Of a stretch of 64,000 nt of DNA, positions 32,789-41,464 are shown piece by piece; within the stretch, counting starts at the first letter, position 1, and the number at the start of each line of letters is the position of its first letter. Made by a program: the position numbers and the translations under genes. The stretch covers positions 12,026-76,025 of the forward strand of contig CAAGLY010000016.1 in assembly GCA_900770925.1 (NCBI GenBank). The letters run 5' to 3'. The DNA is from Bacilli bacterium. Its GTDB lineage: Bacteria; Bacillota_I; Bacilli_A; RFN20; CAG-288. The notes beneath the pieces are model-generated. The model made no database searches and was not told the origin of the DNA. It saw only the letters and a program-made list of their open reading frames with translations.

Positions 32789-34426
32789 TCACTCTCCGAA
32801 ACGTCCGACAAGGAATTCGTGCAGGATCTTCGCTAGAATCAGATAATCGACTTTCCTGACATTCGTGTGTGTAAAGGAATCCTGAGTCAGGATAAAATCA
32901 GGAAGCTCATAAGAATTAAAGAATTTGGGAAGAACATTCCTGATTTCTTTCTTCTCTGCATTCTCATCGGTTCCTTTTTCCAGTGAGACAAACAGACAGA
33001 GATAATCCCGTCCTTTATAGGTTTCGCCAAGATAAGCGCATTCCTTAACACCAGATAAAGAAGAGACCTTTTTCTCCACTGAGAGAGGATAGACATTCCT
33101 TCCTTTCTTCTTCAGCCTTCTCTTCCTTCGGCTGACAAAGTAAAGATAGCCGTCTTTATCCCTGTATCCGATATCCCCGGTAAGAACCCATTTTTCCTCA
33201 TTTATCCTAAAGAAAGGATTGTTTTTCTGATGATAATATCCGTTCCTTAATACAGGTCCGGAAACAGCAATCTCGCCTTTTTCAAGGAATGGCTTCTCTT
33301 CATGAGTAATCGGATCAAGGATCTTAACCTTTACATTCGATAGAGGCTTGCCAATGGAGCCTAATCGATTATTCTTCCTCGTATTGACGCTTAAGACCGT
33401 GACCGTCTCAGTCAGTCCATAGCCTTCGAAGAGTTTTCCTTTGCTTCCGCCTTCTTCCAAACGTTTATTGAACCGTTCAAGAAGCGAAGGGGAGATAAAG
33501 TCCCCGCCGATAAAGCAGATCCAGATCTGTTTCAGCTTTTCTCCGTAAAAGTCCTTGTTCTTCAGCAGTGCTTCATAGATGGCCGGAACGCCGATAAGTA
33601 TATTCAAGCGGTTCTGTTTCAGAAGCTTAACGACTTTCTTTGTCCGGAAAGAGGGAAGCAAGGCAATCGTTCCGCCAAAGCAGAGCCTAGTCAGGATTCC
33701 CCTAGTCAGGCCAAAGCCATGGAACATCGGAAGAGCAGCAAGCCTGCACCTATGCTTTTCTCTCACTTCCTCAGCGCCTGCATTGATGATTTCCGGTCCG
33801 TTCTCAATGACCGAGTAAAAAGCAAAGTCACTGAGAATGATGCTCTTGCTCTCTCCGGTCGTACCTCCGGAAGAAAGAAGGATTCTTCCTTTTTCCGAAT
33901 CATAGAGAGACCTATCCGTTTTCCTTCTGTTTTTCCCAAACGGAATCAGCTTTCTGTCCTTTTGATAACTAGTCAGCTCTTTTCTTTCTTTGAGGGAGAA
34001 AAGGCACTGCTTTATTTTACTAAGAGAAGCGGAAGGATCAAGTGCCATCCTTGGAATATTTGATGAAATCAGAAGCGGATATTTATTCCTGAATATCGAT
34101 ACAACTATCAAGAGTTTTGAATTCTTATCTTTTACTTCTTTCAGGATATTTTCCTGGCTTGTAAGTGGATGGAGAAGATGAATAGAGATATCTAGTTTTG
34201 AGGCAGCATAGAAAAGAGCAACCGCCTCCGGAGTATTCGGAGCAACGAGAGTAATCAAGTCATCTTTCTTTAACCCGGCAGAGGCTAAAGAAGAAGCTGC
34301 TTTTTCAACCAGGTTCAAGAAAGAAGAATAAGTGATTGTCTTCCCTTCATAATACCTGCAGGGTTTTTTAGGAACCTCTTCGGTTACAGAAAGAAGAGTC
34401 TGATAGAAAGTTCTGCTTTTATCCAT
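32789..34426 (-). CDS. AMP-dependent synthetase/acyl-CoA ligase family protein
   Basis: 545 residues, ANL superfamily. The P-loop-like motif SSGGTTGESK is at 185-194; YGLTETV supplies the aromatic-Thr-Glu motif; LTGDIGYRDKDGYLYFVSR carries the ribose-binding Asp and the hinge region; a lysine near the C-terminus (HTNVRKVDY) fits the catalytic A10 position. Such enzymes adenylate a carboxylic acid and usually form the CoA thioester. Directly downstream of the DUF1624 acyltransferase-like membrane protein (23 bp), suggesting a two-gene unit that activates an acyl group and transfers it. Substrate unknown. Confidence 0.85.
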   Translation of the reverse strand: MDKSRTFYQTLLSVTEEVPKKPCRYYEGKTITYSSFLNLVEKAASSLASAGLKKDDLITLVAPNTPEAVALFYAASKLDISIHLLHPLTSQENILKEVKDKNSKLLIVVSIFRNKYPLLISSNIPRMALDPSASLSKIKQCLFSLKERKELTSYQKDRKLIPFGKNRRKTDRSLYDSEKGRILLSSGGTTGESKSIILSDFAFYSVIENGPEIINAGAEEVREKHRCRLAALPMFHGFGLTRGILTRLCFGGTIALLPSFRTKKVVKLLKQNRLNILIGVPAIYEALLKNKDFYGEKLKQIWICFIGGDFISPSLLERFNKRLEEGGSKGKLFEGYGLTETVTVLSVNTRKNNRLGSIGKPLSNVKVKILDPITHEEKPFLEKGEIAVSGPVLRNGYYHQKNNPFFRINEEKWVLTGDIGYRDKDGYLYFVSRRKRRLKKKGRNVYPLSVEKKVSSLSGVKECAYLGETYKGRDYLCLFVSLEKGTDENAEKKEIRNVLPKFFNSYELPDFILTQDSFTHTNVRKVDYLILAKILHEFLVGRFGE

Positions 34427-34449
34427 GGTAGGTTCCTCCTTAAAAGTCT

Positions 34450-35283
34450 TCAGAAACGATATCCCCTAGGCAACGTAATCAGAATAAGTATTCCGATCAG
34501 AACCGGCTGATGGATGAGATACACCCACCTTGTGTTCTTTCCCCTGAAGCAGAGAGGCTTAAATACCGAATGCGGAATCGGAAGCCGCGTCTTTTTCTGT
34601 TTGTAGAAGACTTTGCCTATTGCTGCGCCAAGGAAGGTAGGAGCAAGATAGGGAATCAGCGGGAAATAATCAGCGCCAAAGTTCTCTACTCCGAATAGAA
34701 GATCAACTACATCCTGGAAAGAAGTAATCTCATCGATATAGTTTTCCGAATAATACAGGTTCCCTACCCTGCACAATGCAAAGATAAAGAAGGAAAGGGC
34801 AAAAAGGAGTCTAGCATCATCCTTGCAGATCTTATCGATAATGGCGACAAAAAGGACTGAGAAGCCTAAAGCAAAGAGGACGCCGAAGAGGATTCGGGTA
34901 TCTAAGGCACCGCCTGAAATGTAATAGATTGCATAGGTAGCCGCATCGAGAATCACACAGCCAATAAGAATCTTCAGGCCATGTTTGAAGTTATTCCGGG
35001 AAAAAGAGCAGGAAATACCGGAAAGAATAAAGAACAATCCAGAGAAGATAAAGTGGCAGACTAGTTCCCATTCGCTCTCCCTGACTCCGATGCAGAATCG
35101 GTTCCTAGTCCAGATAAACGGGTTCCGGCGGCTATAGAAATTGTAGTACCTTTCCGGAAGCAGAAAAGCAAAGTCATAGGCGAGGTGGTCAAGAATCATC
35201 AGAAAAACCGATAGTCCTCTTAAGGCATCAATCTCCCAGACCCGTCCAGCGTGTTCCTTCTTTTTTCTGCCAATGCATTTCAT
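34450..35283 (-). CDS. DUF1624/HGSNAT-type membrane acyltransferase-like protein
   Basis: 277 residues with about seven membrane segments. The N-terminus RVWEIDALRGLSVFLMILDH is the signature of the heparan-alpha-glucosaminide N-acetyltransferase (DUF1624) superfamily, with the conserved Asp-Ala-Leu-Arg-Gly and a His in the first helix. The last segment VYLIHQPVLIG holds a second conserved His. Related proteins move acetyl groups across the membrane onto glycans. A TATATT box lies 6 bp before the ATG and the nearest AAGGTG is about 15 nt away, so the 5' leader may be very short. Confidence 0.8.
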   Translation of the reverse strand: MKCIGRKKKEHAGRVWEIDALRGLSVFLMILDHLAYDFAFLLPERYYNFYSRRNPFIWTRNRFCIGVRESEWELVCHFIFSGLFFILSGISCSFSRNNFKHGLKILIGCVILDAATYAIYYISGGALDTRILFGVLFALGFSVLFVAIIDKICKDDARLLFALSFFIFALCRVGNLYYSENYIDEITSFQDVVDLLFGVENFGADYFPLIPYLAPTFLGAAIGKVFYKQKKTRLPIPHSVFKPLCFRGKNTRWVYLIHQPVLIGILILITLPRGYRF

Positions 35284-35353
35284 ATGGCTAATATATTAAC
35301 ACCTTTTTTCAATATTCACAGGAGAAAAACTCCGTAACTATTGGAAAAATCCA

Positions 35354-35386
35354 ATAGAAAAAGGGCACCGGCTTACCAGTGCCCTT
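35354..35386 (-). terminator. Intrinsic terminator of tRNA-Leu
   Basis: 8-bp stem AAGGGCAC/GTGCCCTT (35361-35368 with 35379-35386); the A-run before 35361 gives the minus-strand U-run. Confidence 0.85.
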
Positions 35387-35396
35387 ATGTTTTTAA

Positions 35397-35480
<84 letters not shown>

Positions 35481-35491
35481 ATTGCTCAACA

Positions 35492-35520
35492 ATTATATCC
35501 ACTTCCAATCGCCAATTCAA
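35492..35520 (-). promoter_or_regulatory. Promoter of tRNA-Leu
   Basis: Minus strand TTGAAT (35515-35520), 17-bp spacer, TATAAT (35492-35497); the expected start lies about 5 nt before the tRNA. Confidence 0.85.
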
Positions 35521-35531
35521 GAAAAATCCGC

Positions 35532-35537
35532 TAAAAT
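35532..35537 (+). promoter_or_regulatory. -10 box placed for a leaderless transcript
   Basis: TAAAAT ends 8 bases before the ATG at 35546. No ribosome binding site precedes the ATG and the -35 is weak. It is divergent from the tRNA-Leu promoter. Confidence 0.5.
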
Positions 35538-35545
35538 ATTTTACA

Positions 35546-36238
35546 ATGGATAAACGGACATTATTAGCACGCAAGATTTTCACCATGGATGACGGCTATC
35601 CCCTCAAGGTCAATGTCTTTCTTAAGAAGGGGAGACGGGGTAGGCTAGCCCGGGTTGAATATGGGGAACTCTGTATCTATAGGACAGAGGACAGGTCGGA
35701 GAAAACCCTGCTTAGGTTTGTCAAGAAAGTCTATAAGCTACGGAAGAAGCAGATTACCCAGCGTCCGTTTAGGAAAGAAAATATCTATATCTATCATCTT
35801 GGGAAGAAATGCTACTTCACGGATGATGTGATGAAAAAGGGGAGCGAAGGGTTCTACTACCTTCCTAAGAATACAAAGGATCCTCTGACCCGGTATAAGA
35901 AGGATTTCCTTCTGTATCTGGATAAGCGGGTGAGAGAAATCGGAAGAAGAATGGGAGTAGACCTCTCCTCCTGGACAATCCGAACCGGTCTCTTCCAGAC
36001 CTACTACGGATGCTGCAGGCCGAAGAAGAAAGTCAGGAAGTTCGATTACCGTCTGTTTGCCTATAAGCAGGAAATTTCCGATTCCGTCATTGTACATGAG
36101 ATTGCCCATGTCTATGAAATCCATCATAACGACCGGTTCTATCGGATAGTCCGGCTCTACTGTCCGGACTATGACCATCTCCAGGACGAATTAGAAGAAG
36201 GACATTTTGAAGGAGAATTAGATAATTATGTCTACTAG
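35546..36238 (+). CDS. YgjP/DUF45-type zinc metallopeptidase-like protein
   Basis: 230 residues. HEIAH at 184-188 preceded by DSVIVH and followed by EIHHNDRFYRIVRLYCPDY is the WELxH-like zinc site of the YgjP (DUF45, SprT-like) family, normally HELAHL...NHS..FW. The N-terminal half is a beta-rich domain with many aromatic and basic residues. The start is the ATG at 35546, because upstream sequence in the same frame runs through the antisense of tRNA-Leu. It overlaps the following methyltransferase by 11 nt. Substrate unknown. Confidence 0.8.
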   Translation: MDKRTLLARKIFTMDDGYPLKVNVFLKKGRRGRLARVEYGELCIYRTEDRSEKTLLRFVKKVYKLRKKQITQRPFRKENIYIYHLGKKCYFTDDVMKKGSEGFYYLPKNTKDPLTRYKKDFLLYLDKRVREIGRRMGVDLSSWTIRTGLFQTYYGCCRPKKKVRKFDYRLFAYKQEISDSVIVHEIAHVYEIHHNDRFYRIVRLYCPDYDHLQDELEEGHFEGELDNYVY

Positions 36239-36965
36239 AGTGATTCAGAGCGAAGAGAATAAAACATTCAAGGAACTCCTTAAGCTGAAAAAGGGAGATA
36301 GCAAGCAAGGTCTTTTCCTTGCTGAAGGAAGAGATCTTCTCGATGAAGCGAGGAAAGGCGGATGCGTGAAGACTATTCTGATTCCGGAAGGAGGGAAGAA
36401 TCCTTATCCAGAAATGGATACTCTTATCCTTAAGCAGGGAAGGTACCGTTCCTTAGCCAATTATCAGTCTCTTCCCGAGAGGATTACCCTATGTCAGAAG
36501 TCCTTTTCGCCTCTTTCTTCTTTAGGGGATAGAATCATCTACCTGGACAAAGTCCAGGACCCTGGGAATCTAGGGACAATTATCCGAAGCGCTTTATCGT
36601 TTTCCTATACCGGTGTTGCGCTTTCTTTTGACTGCGTTTCGCTCTATAATAATAAAGCCATCCAATCTTCAAAAGGGGCCCTGTTCAAGAGGCCTGTCGC
36701 ACAGGCTGAACTAAGTGAATTAGACAAGCTCGGCTATCACATCTATCTGACCACGTTAGATGGCAAAGACGAGAAGGATTTTCCTTCTCTTCCGACTCCT
36801 TTCTGCCTTGTTTTCGGAAACGAAGGGCAGGGAGTCAGCAAGAAAAATCTATCTTTAGGAACGAAGCTGAAGATCAACAGGAGCAACATCGACTCTCTCA
36901 ATGTCGCCGTTGCTGCCGGAATCTTCAGGTACCGGTTCCGGAAAGGAGGACCAAATGGCCATTAA
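36228..36965 (+). CDS. SpoU/TrmH-type RNA 2'-O-methyltransferase
   Basis: 245 residues. SPOUT knot motifs are complete: motif 1 LDKVQDPGNLGTIIRSA, motif 2 CLVFGNEGQGVS, motif 3 SLNVAVAAGIFRYRF. The N-terminal 95 residues form an L30e-like substrate-binding domain (QGLFLAEGRDLLDEA), as in RlmB/TsnR relatives that methylate rRNA. Overlaps the metallopeptidase gene upstream (11 nt) and the hydrolase downstream (11 nt), so the three are probably one transcription unit. Which rRNA or tRNA position it modifies cannot be told. Confidence 0.9.
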   Translation: MSTRVIQSEENKTFKELLKLKKGDSKQGLFLAEGRDLLDEARKGGCVKTILIPEGGKNPYPEMDTLILKQGRYRSLANYQSLPERITLCQKSFSPLSSLGDRIIYLDKVQDPGNLGTIIRSALSFSYTGVALSFDCVSLYNNKAIQSSKGALFKRPVAQAELSELDKLGYHIYLTTLDGKDEKDFPSLPTPFCLVFGNEGQGVSKKNLSLGTKLKINRSNIDSLNVAVAAGIFRYRFRKGGPNGH

Positions 36966-37890
36966 AAAGCAGAAAGTCATCAAGAACATCAACAGCAATA
37001 TCCGGATTGAAACCCCTAGTAGAAAAACGGTCCTGATCTGTGCCAACGGATTCTCCACGAGCGATACGCATGATTCAACGGCTAGGCACGAATATTTCGA
37101 TAAGTCCTTCAAGGAAGAATATCCGACCTGTGAAATCGTTCCGGTTTCTCTTTTCCTTCCTAGTCAGAAGAAGACCCATAGCACAAAGCACTTTGAGAAA
37201 GCCTATCGGAAGACCATAGAAGAATACATCTCTAAGGGATACGATATCAGGTTGCTTGGCTACTCTTTCTCCGGTGCATTGACCGCAAAAATGGCCTGTG
37301 CCTATTCCGAGTATGTCAGAAAAGTCATTCTCGTTGCTCCGATTTACGATACCATCATCAACAACAGGATTCCCGGCTATATCGAATATGCCTGGAAATT
37401 CCACAAGCTCCGCAAGAAATACGGCAAGAAGGTCTCAGGATCAATCTGCCGGGAGACTTCTGTCGGAAGGGTAAAGACCCTTTTTGCCATTTTCTTCTCT
37501 ATCTTATTCAACCGGCGTTATCTCCGTAAGAGGGAGACACCGACCTTGATTATTCACGGAACAAGCGATGAACTCTCTACCGAGCATGCCATCCATAAGA
37601 TCGACAAGAAACTTCCTGCCGAACATGAATTATTCATCTACGACAAGAGGACCCATGCCATCAGGAAAAACGTCCGGACAAACGGAATCGTCTTCGAAGA
37701 CATTCTTCACTTCGCCTTCAACACCCCTTATCTGATTGAAGCGGAATCCACCATCAAGAGGAGGGAAGCAGCAGTCGCAAAGCCTGCCTTAGACGAAGAT
37801 GGAAATCCGATTCCGTCTTTCGGAGAAATATTCGAAGAGCTTAAGCCGTACAGCGATGAAGAAGCAAAGTACGGAGAAGAAGAATTCTAA
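36955..37890 (+). CDS. Alpha/beta hydrolase
   Basis: 311 residues, cytosolic (no signal peptide). The nucleophile elbow is GYSFSG at 102-107 (Ser104); LIIHGTSDEL supplies the acid region and KRTHAIRKN a candidate His. The elbow departs from GXSXG by Ser instead of the last Gly. The C-terminal 45 residues are acidic (ending SDEEAKYGEEEF) and look disordered. Start chosen from GGAAAGGAGGACC 6-8 nt upstream; a longer frame would run inside the methyltransferase gene. Substrate unknown. Confidence 0.75.
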   Translation: MAIKKQKVIKNINSNIRIETPSRKTVLICANGFSTSDTHDSTARHEYFDKSFKEEYPTCEIVPVSLFLPSQKKTHSTKHFEKAYRKTIEEYISKGYDIRLLGYSFSGALTAKMACAYSEYVRKVILVAPIYDTIINNRIPGYIEYAWKFHKLRKKYGKKVSGSICRETSVGRVKTLFAIFFSILFNRRYLRKRETPTLIIHGTSDELSTEHAIHKIDKKLPAEHELFIYDKRTHAIRKNVRTNGIVFEDILHFAFNTPYLIEAESTIKRREAAVAKPALDEDGNPIPSFGEIFEELKPYSDEEAKYGEEEF

Positions 37891-37915
37891 AAGGCGTCAT
37901 TAGACGCCTTTTCTT
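37889..37915 (+). terminator. Intrinsic terminator before ileS
   Basis: 10-bp stem AAAAGGCGTC/GACGCCTTTT (37889-37898 with 37903-37912) with a 4-nt loop; the T-run is short. Confidence 0.82.
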
Positions 37916-37942
37916 GGATTTGCTTTTTCTCCCCTTTATAAT
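37914..37942 (+). promoter_or_regulatory. Promoter of ileS-lspA-rluD
   Basis: TTGGAT (37914-37919), 17-bp spacer, perfect TATAAT (37937-37942). The leader to the ATG at 37988 is about 38 nt, too short for a T-box. Confidence 0.82.
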
Positions 37943-37987
37943 AAGTAGGTTATTCAGAATATAAGTATTTCAAGCACGGAGGCAACC

Positions 37988-40717
37988 ATGAAACTGAAAG
38001 ATACTTTAACAAGGCCGAAAGGAACATTCCCAAGGCGTGCCAATCTTCCTTCCTGGGAAGGAAAAATGGCCGAGGGATGGGACGAAAAGGGCATTTATAA
38101 CAAACTCTTAAAAGAACACGAGAACAAGACCCCCTTCTATCTCCACGATGGTCCTCCGTATGCAAACGGACAGATTCACTGCGGACACGCCTTAAACAAG
38201 ATCATCAAGGATATCATCATCCGCAGCAAGAATTTAGAAGGCTATTATGTTCCTTATACTCCGGGCTGGGATACCCATGGCCTTCCGATTGAAAACCAGG
38301 TCACCAAATCCGGCGTCGACCGCAAGACGACTCCGCCGGCTTTATTCCGCCAGAAATGCCGTGAATACGCTATCGGGCAGGTCGAATACCAGAAAAAGCA
38401 GAGGCTCCGCCTTGGTGTCATCGGTGATTACCATCATCCGTATCGGACCTTAGACCGTGACTATGAAGCCGATCAGATCCATATTTTTGCCAAGAGGGCA
38501 AGGGATGGACTGATTTATAAAGGACTTAAGCCGGTCAACTGGTCCTGGTCGAGCGAGTCTGCTTTAGCCGAAGCCGAAATCGAATATAAGGATGTCCATG
38601 CGACAACCCTTTATTTCAAGTTCCCGGTCGAAGACGGAAAAGGCCTGTTAAATAAAGGCGATGCCATCCTCGTCTGGACGACAACTGCCTGGACTATTCC
38701 TTCTAACCAGGGCTTATGCCTTAACCCGAAGAGGGTCTATGGCTTATTCAAGACCGATAAAGGAAACTTAGTCAGGCTGAAGGATCTCGCACAGAGCCTG
38801 AAAGAGAAAGTCGGATTCAAGGAAAGGGAGCTTCTTAAGGAGTTCACCGGAAAAGACGCTGAAGGCATCCTTGTCCGTCATCCTTATCAGGACCGTCTTG
38901 TTCCTTGCTGTGCTGATGACTATGTCACTTCCGATTCCGGTACTGGTATTGTCCACCTTGGCCCGGGCCATGGTGCTGACGACTACCGTGTCGCAAAGAA
39001 ATACCATCTTCCGATTGTCTGCACCGTCGATCCGAAAGGCTATAGGGTCGATTCCGGTGACGAAGTCAACGGAAGGTTCTATGAAGATGCCGGAAATAAG
39101 GTTCTCGGAATCTTGAAAGAGAACGGAAACCTTTTAGCAACCGAAGAAATCGTCCACGCCTATCCGCATGACTGGCGGACAAAGAAGCCGACCATCTTCC
39201 GTGCAACCACCCAATGGTTCTGCTCCATCACGAAAATCAAGGATAAGCTGTTAGAGGAAGCCGATAAGGTCAAGTATCTCCCTGTCTGGGGAAAGACCCG
39301 CTTTAAGAACAGGCTAAGCGACCGGGATGACTGGTGTATTTCCCGTCAGCGCCTCTGGGGTGTTCCGATTCCGATCTTCTACGGAGAAGATGGTGAGCCC
39401 TTAAGGGATAAGGTCCTCTTCGATTACATCGAGAAGCTCTTCCGCGAGAACGGAAGCGATATCTGGTATGAATGGCCGATTGAGAAGCTTAGGCCAGAAG
39501 GATATAAGACTATCCATTCTCCTAATGGTATCTTCACAAAGGAGAAAGACATCAGGGATGTCTGGTTCGACTCTGGTTCTTCCTTCTTAGCTAGCGATAT
39601 CAATTACCATCATCCTTTCCCTGCCGACCTTTACTTTGAAGGTAATGACCAGTACCGCGGATGGTACAACTCCTCGATGATTCTTTCCGTTGCTTATACC
39701 GGAATTTCTCCGTATAAGAGGATTCTGACTCACGGATTCATTGTCGATCAGAACGGAGATAAGTTCTCCAAGTCCAAACAGAACGGTATCGATCCGGTCG
39801 ATATCTGCAATAAGTTCGGTGCGGATATCTTACGTCTGTGGACCACATCCATTGACTTCACCACAGCCGAAATCAAGCTTTCTGTTCCGCTTCTCTCGGT
39901 CGTCTCCGATCAGTACCGGAAAATCCGCAACACCTTCAAGTTCAGGCTCTCTAACCTTCAGAACGATGATAACGGGGATAAGTTCGATACCTCCTATGTT
40001 CCCTCTTCTCTTTCTCTGACTAGTCGCAGGATCCTTAACCGCCTGAAAGAGGTCTTAAAGGACAGGAAGAAAGGCTATGACGAATATAACTTCACCAATG
40101 TCACCACTGCCTTAACGAACTTCTGTGTCAACGATCTCTCTTCCTTCTTCCTTGATTTCTCTAAGGATACCCTATATTGCGACGGCAAGAATAGTCAGCA
40201 GCGTTTAGAGACGCAGTACGTCCTATTTACCATTGTCAGGAATTTAGCCATCGCCTATTCGCCGATTCTTGCTTTCACGAGGGAAGAGGTCTATCAGACT
40301 CTCTCCTTCAGCGGAAAGAAAGAATCCGTCATCTTAGAAGACTATCCTTCCTTCGATGATATCGATGAGAAACTCAGCAAGGATTATTCCACACTCTTAG
40401 CCGTCCGCTCTAAAGTCAACACCAGGATTGAGCCTTTACGGAAAGATAACCAGATTCATTCTTCCAGCGAAGCAAGCGTCTCCTTTACTCCGGAAACCGA
40501 AGAGGAGAAGAAGTTAATTGAGGCATTAGGAGAGAAGGAAGTCGCCCGTATCCTGATTGTCTCCGGATTCAAGAGGGGAGAAAAGAACTCAGTTGTCTCC
40601 CATCCGGGAATCCGCTGTGATCGTTGCTGGAACTACTTCGACGAAGTTACCACGGATAATGAGGGAAACCATCTCTGCCCGCGCTGTGAGAAGATTGTCC
40701 ATCCGGAAGGAAAGTAA
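37988..40717 (+). CDS. ileS: Isoleucyl-tRNA synthetase
   Basis: 909 residues, class I synthetase that charges tRNA-Ile and edits Val. The HIGH motif is HCGH at 64-67 in PYANGQIHCGHALNK; the KMSKS loop is KFSKS at 592-596. The CP1 editing domain lies roughly at 200-390 (VWTTTAWTIPSNQGLCLNP). The C-terminal zinc ribbon CDRCWNYF...CPRC (about 877-900) is typical of the bacterial type. CACGGAGG precedes the ATG. lspA and rluD follow with almost no gap; ileS-lspA-rluD is a familiar Gram-positive linkage. Confidence 0.97.
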   Translation: MKLKDTLTRPKGTFPRRANLPSWEGKMAEGWDEKGIYNKLLKEHENKTPFYLHDGPPYANGQIHCGHALNKIIKDIIIRSKNLEGYYVPYTPGWDTHGLPIENQVTKSGVDRKTTPPALFRQKCREYAIGQVEYQKKQRLRLGVIGDYHHPYRTLDRDYEADQIHIFAKRARDGLIYKGLKPVNWSWSSESALAEAEIEYKDVHATTLYFKFPVEDGKGLLNKGDAILVWTTTAWTIPSNQGLCLNPKRVYGLFKTDKGNLVRLKDLAQSLKEKVGFKERELLKEFTGKDAEGILVRHPYQDRLVPCCADDYVTSDSGTGIVHLGPGHGADDYRVAKKYHLPIVCTVDPKGYRVDSGDEVNGRFYEDAGNKVLGILKENGNLLATEEIVHAYPHDWRTKKPTIFRATTQWFCSITKIKDKLLEEADKVKYLPVWGKTRFKNRLSDRDDWCISRQRLWGVPIPIFYGEDGEPLRDKVLFDYIEKLFRENGSDIWYEWPIEKLRPEGYKTIHSPNGIFTKEKDIRDVWFDSGSSFLASDINYHHPFPADLYFEGNDQYRGWYNSSMILSVAYTGISPYKRILTHGFIVDQNGDKFSKSKQNGIDPVDICNKFGADILRLWTTSIDFTTAEIKLSVPLLSVVSDQYRKIRNTFKFRLSNLQNDDNGDKFDTSYVPSSLSLTSRRILNRLKEVLKDRKKGYDEYNFTNVTTALTNFCVNDLSSFFLDFSKDTLYCDGKNSQQRLETQYVLFTIVRNLAIAYSPILAFTREEVYQTLSFSGKKESVILEDYPSFDDIDEKLSKDYSTLLAVRSKVNTRIEPLRKDNQIHSSSEASVSFTPETEEEKKLIEALGEKEVARILIVSGFKRGEKNSVVSHPGIRCDRCWNYFDEVTTDNEGNHLCPRCEKIVHPEGK

Positions 40718-40720
40718 GAC

Positions 40721-41464
40721 ATGTCCGAAGCAAAAAAAGAAAAGGTCTCGCTGACAGGAAAGCTGAAGGCCTATTTCCCGAAATACTTCAAATCCTTAAA
40801 TTACCCCTTCTATATTTCTAGGATTCTTCTCTCTGTCGGTCTGTTCCTTGTCGACTACTTCACGAAGCATGCTGCCTATGACTTTCTCAGTTCAAAGCCA
40901 TCTGGATACGTGTTAGAAAACTATATCCCAGGACTTATCGACCTGACCTTAGTCGGAAACCAGGGAGCTGCCTGGGGTTCCTTCTCCGGAAAGAGGTGGG
41001 CCCTTGTCATTATCTCTTCCATTGCCTCTGTTAGGCTGACGATCAACCTCCTCTTCCGTTTCACTGCCTATAACAAGGTCTTAAGGGTAGGTGTTACCCT
41101 TATGCTGCCTGGCGCTGCCGGAAACCTCGTTGACCGTATCGGATTCCTTGCCCAGAAAGGTATCTATAAGAACGGAGTAGTCGATTTCCTCCGGTTCCAC
41201 TTCTGGCAGGACTTCCCAATCTGCAATATCGCGGACTACTGTCTCTCTGTGGGTGTTGTTGTCCTTATTGTCGGCTTTGTCAGGGAATTCATCAAGGAAT
41301 ACAAACAGATCAAAGCCGAAGAGGAAGCCGACAAGAAGAAAGCCCTCGAACAGGGAAAAGATGCCGAAATCAAAGAAGATGATCTGAATAAGAAGCTCTC
41401 CGAGCTTTCAAAGAAAGAAGACATTCCCCATGATACAGAAAAAGGAAGTAACGGAGAAGAATAG
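40721..41464 (+). CDS. lspA: Lipoprotein signal peptidase (signal peptidase II)
   Basis: 247 residues, four-helix membrane aspartyl protease that cleaves prolipoproteins before the lipobox Cys. Catalytic Asp138 lies in GAAGNLVDRI and Asp172 in PICNIADYC; the family motif VGNQGAAWGSF is also present. An N-terminal extension of 30 residues and a Lys/Glu-rich cytosolic tail of about 60 residues make it longer than the usual 150-170. Its clients in this window include the two large lipoproteins at 49.6-53.3 kb. Overlaps rluD by 35 nt. Confidence 0.95.
   Translation: MSEAKKEKVSLTGKLKAYFPKYFKSLNYPFYISRILLSVGLFLVDYFTKHAAYDFLSSKPSGYVLENYIPGLIDLTLVGNQGAAWGSFSGKRWALVIISSIASVRLTINLLFRFTAYNKVLRVGVTLMLPGAAGNLVDRIGFLAQKGIYKNGVVDFLRFHFWQDFPICNIADYCLSVGVVVLIVGFVREFIKEYKQIKAEEEADKKKALEQGKDAEIKEDDLNKKLSELSKKEDIPHDTEKGSNGEE

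Noticed and set aside
37913..37987. Possible T-box leader before ileS
   Set aside because: Only about 75 bp lie between the preceding terminator and the ileS start; no specifier stem, T-box sequence or antiterminator can fit.
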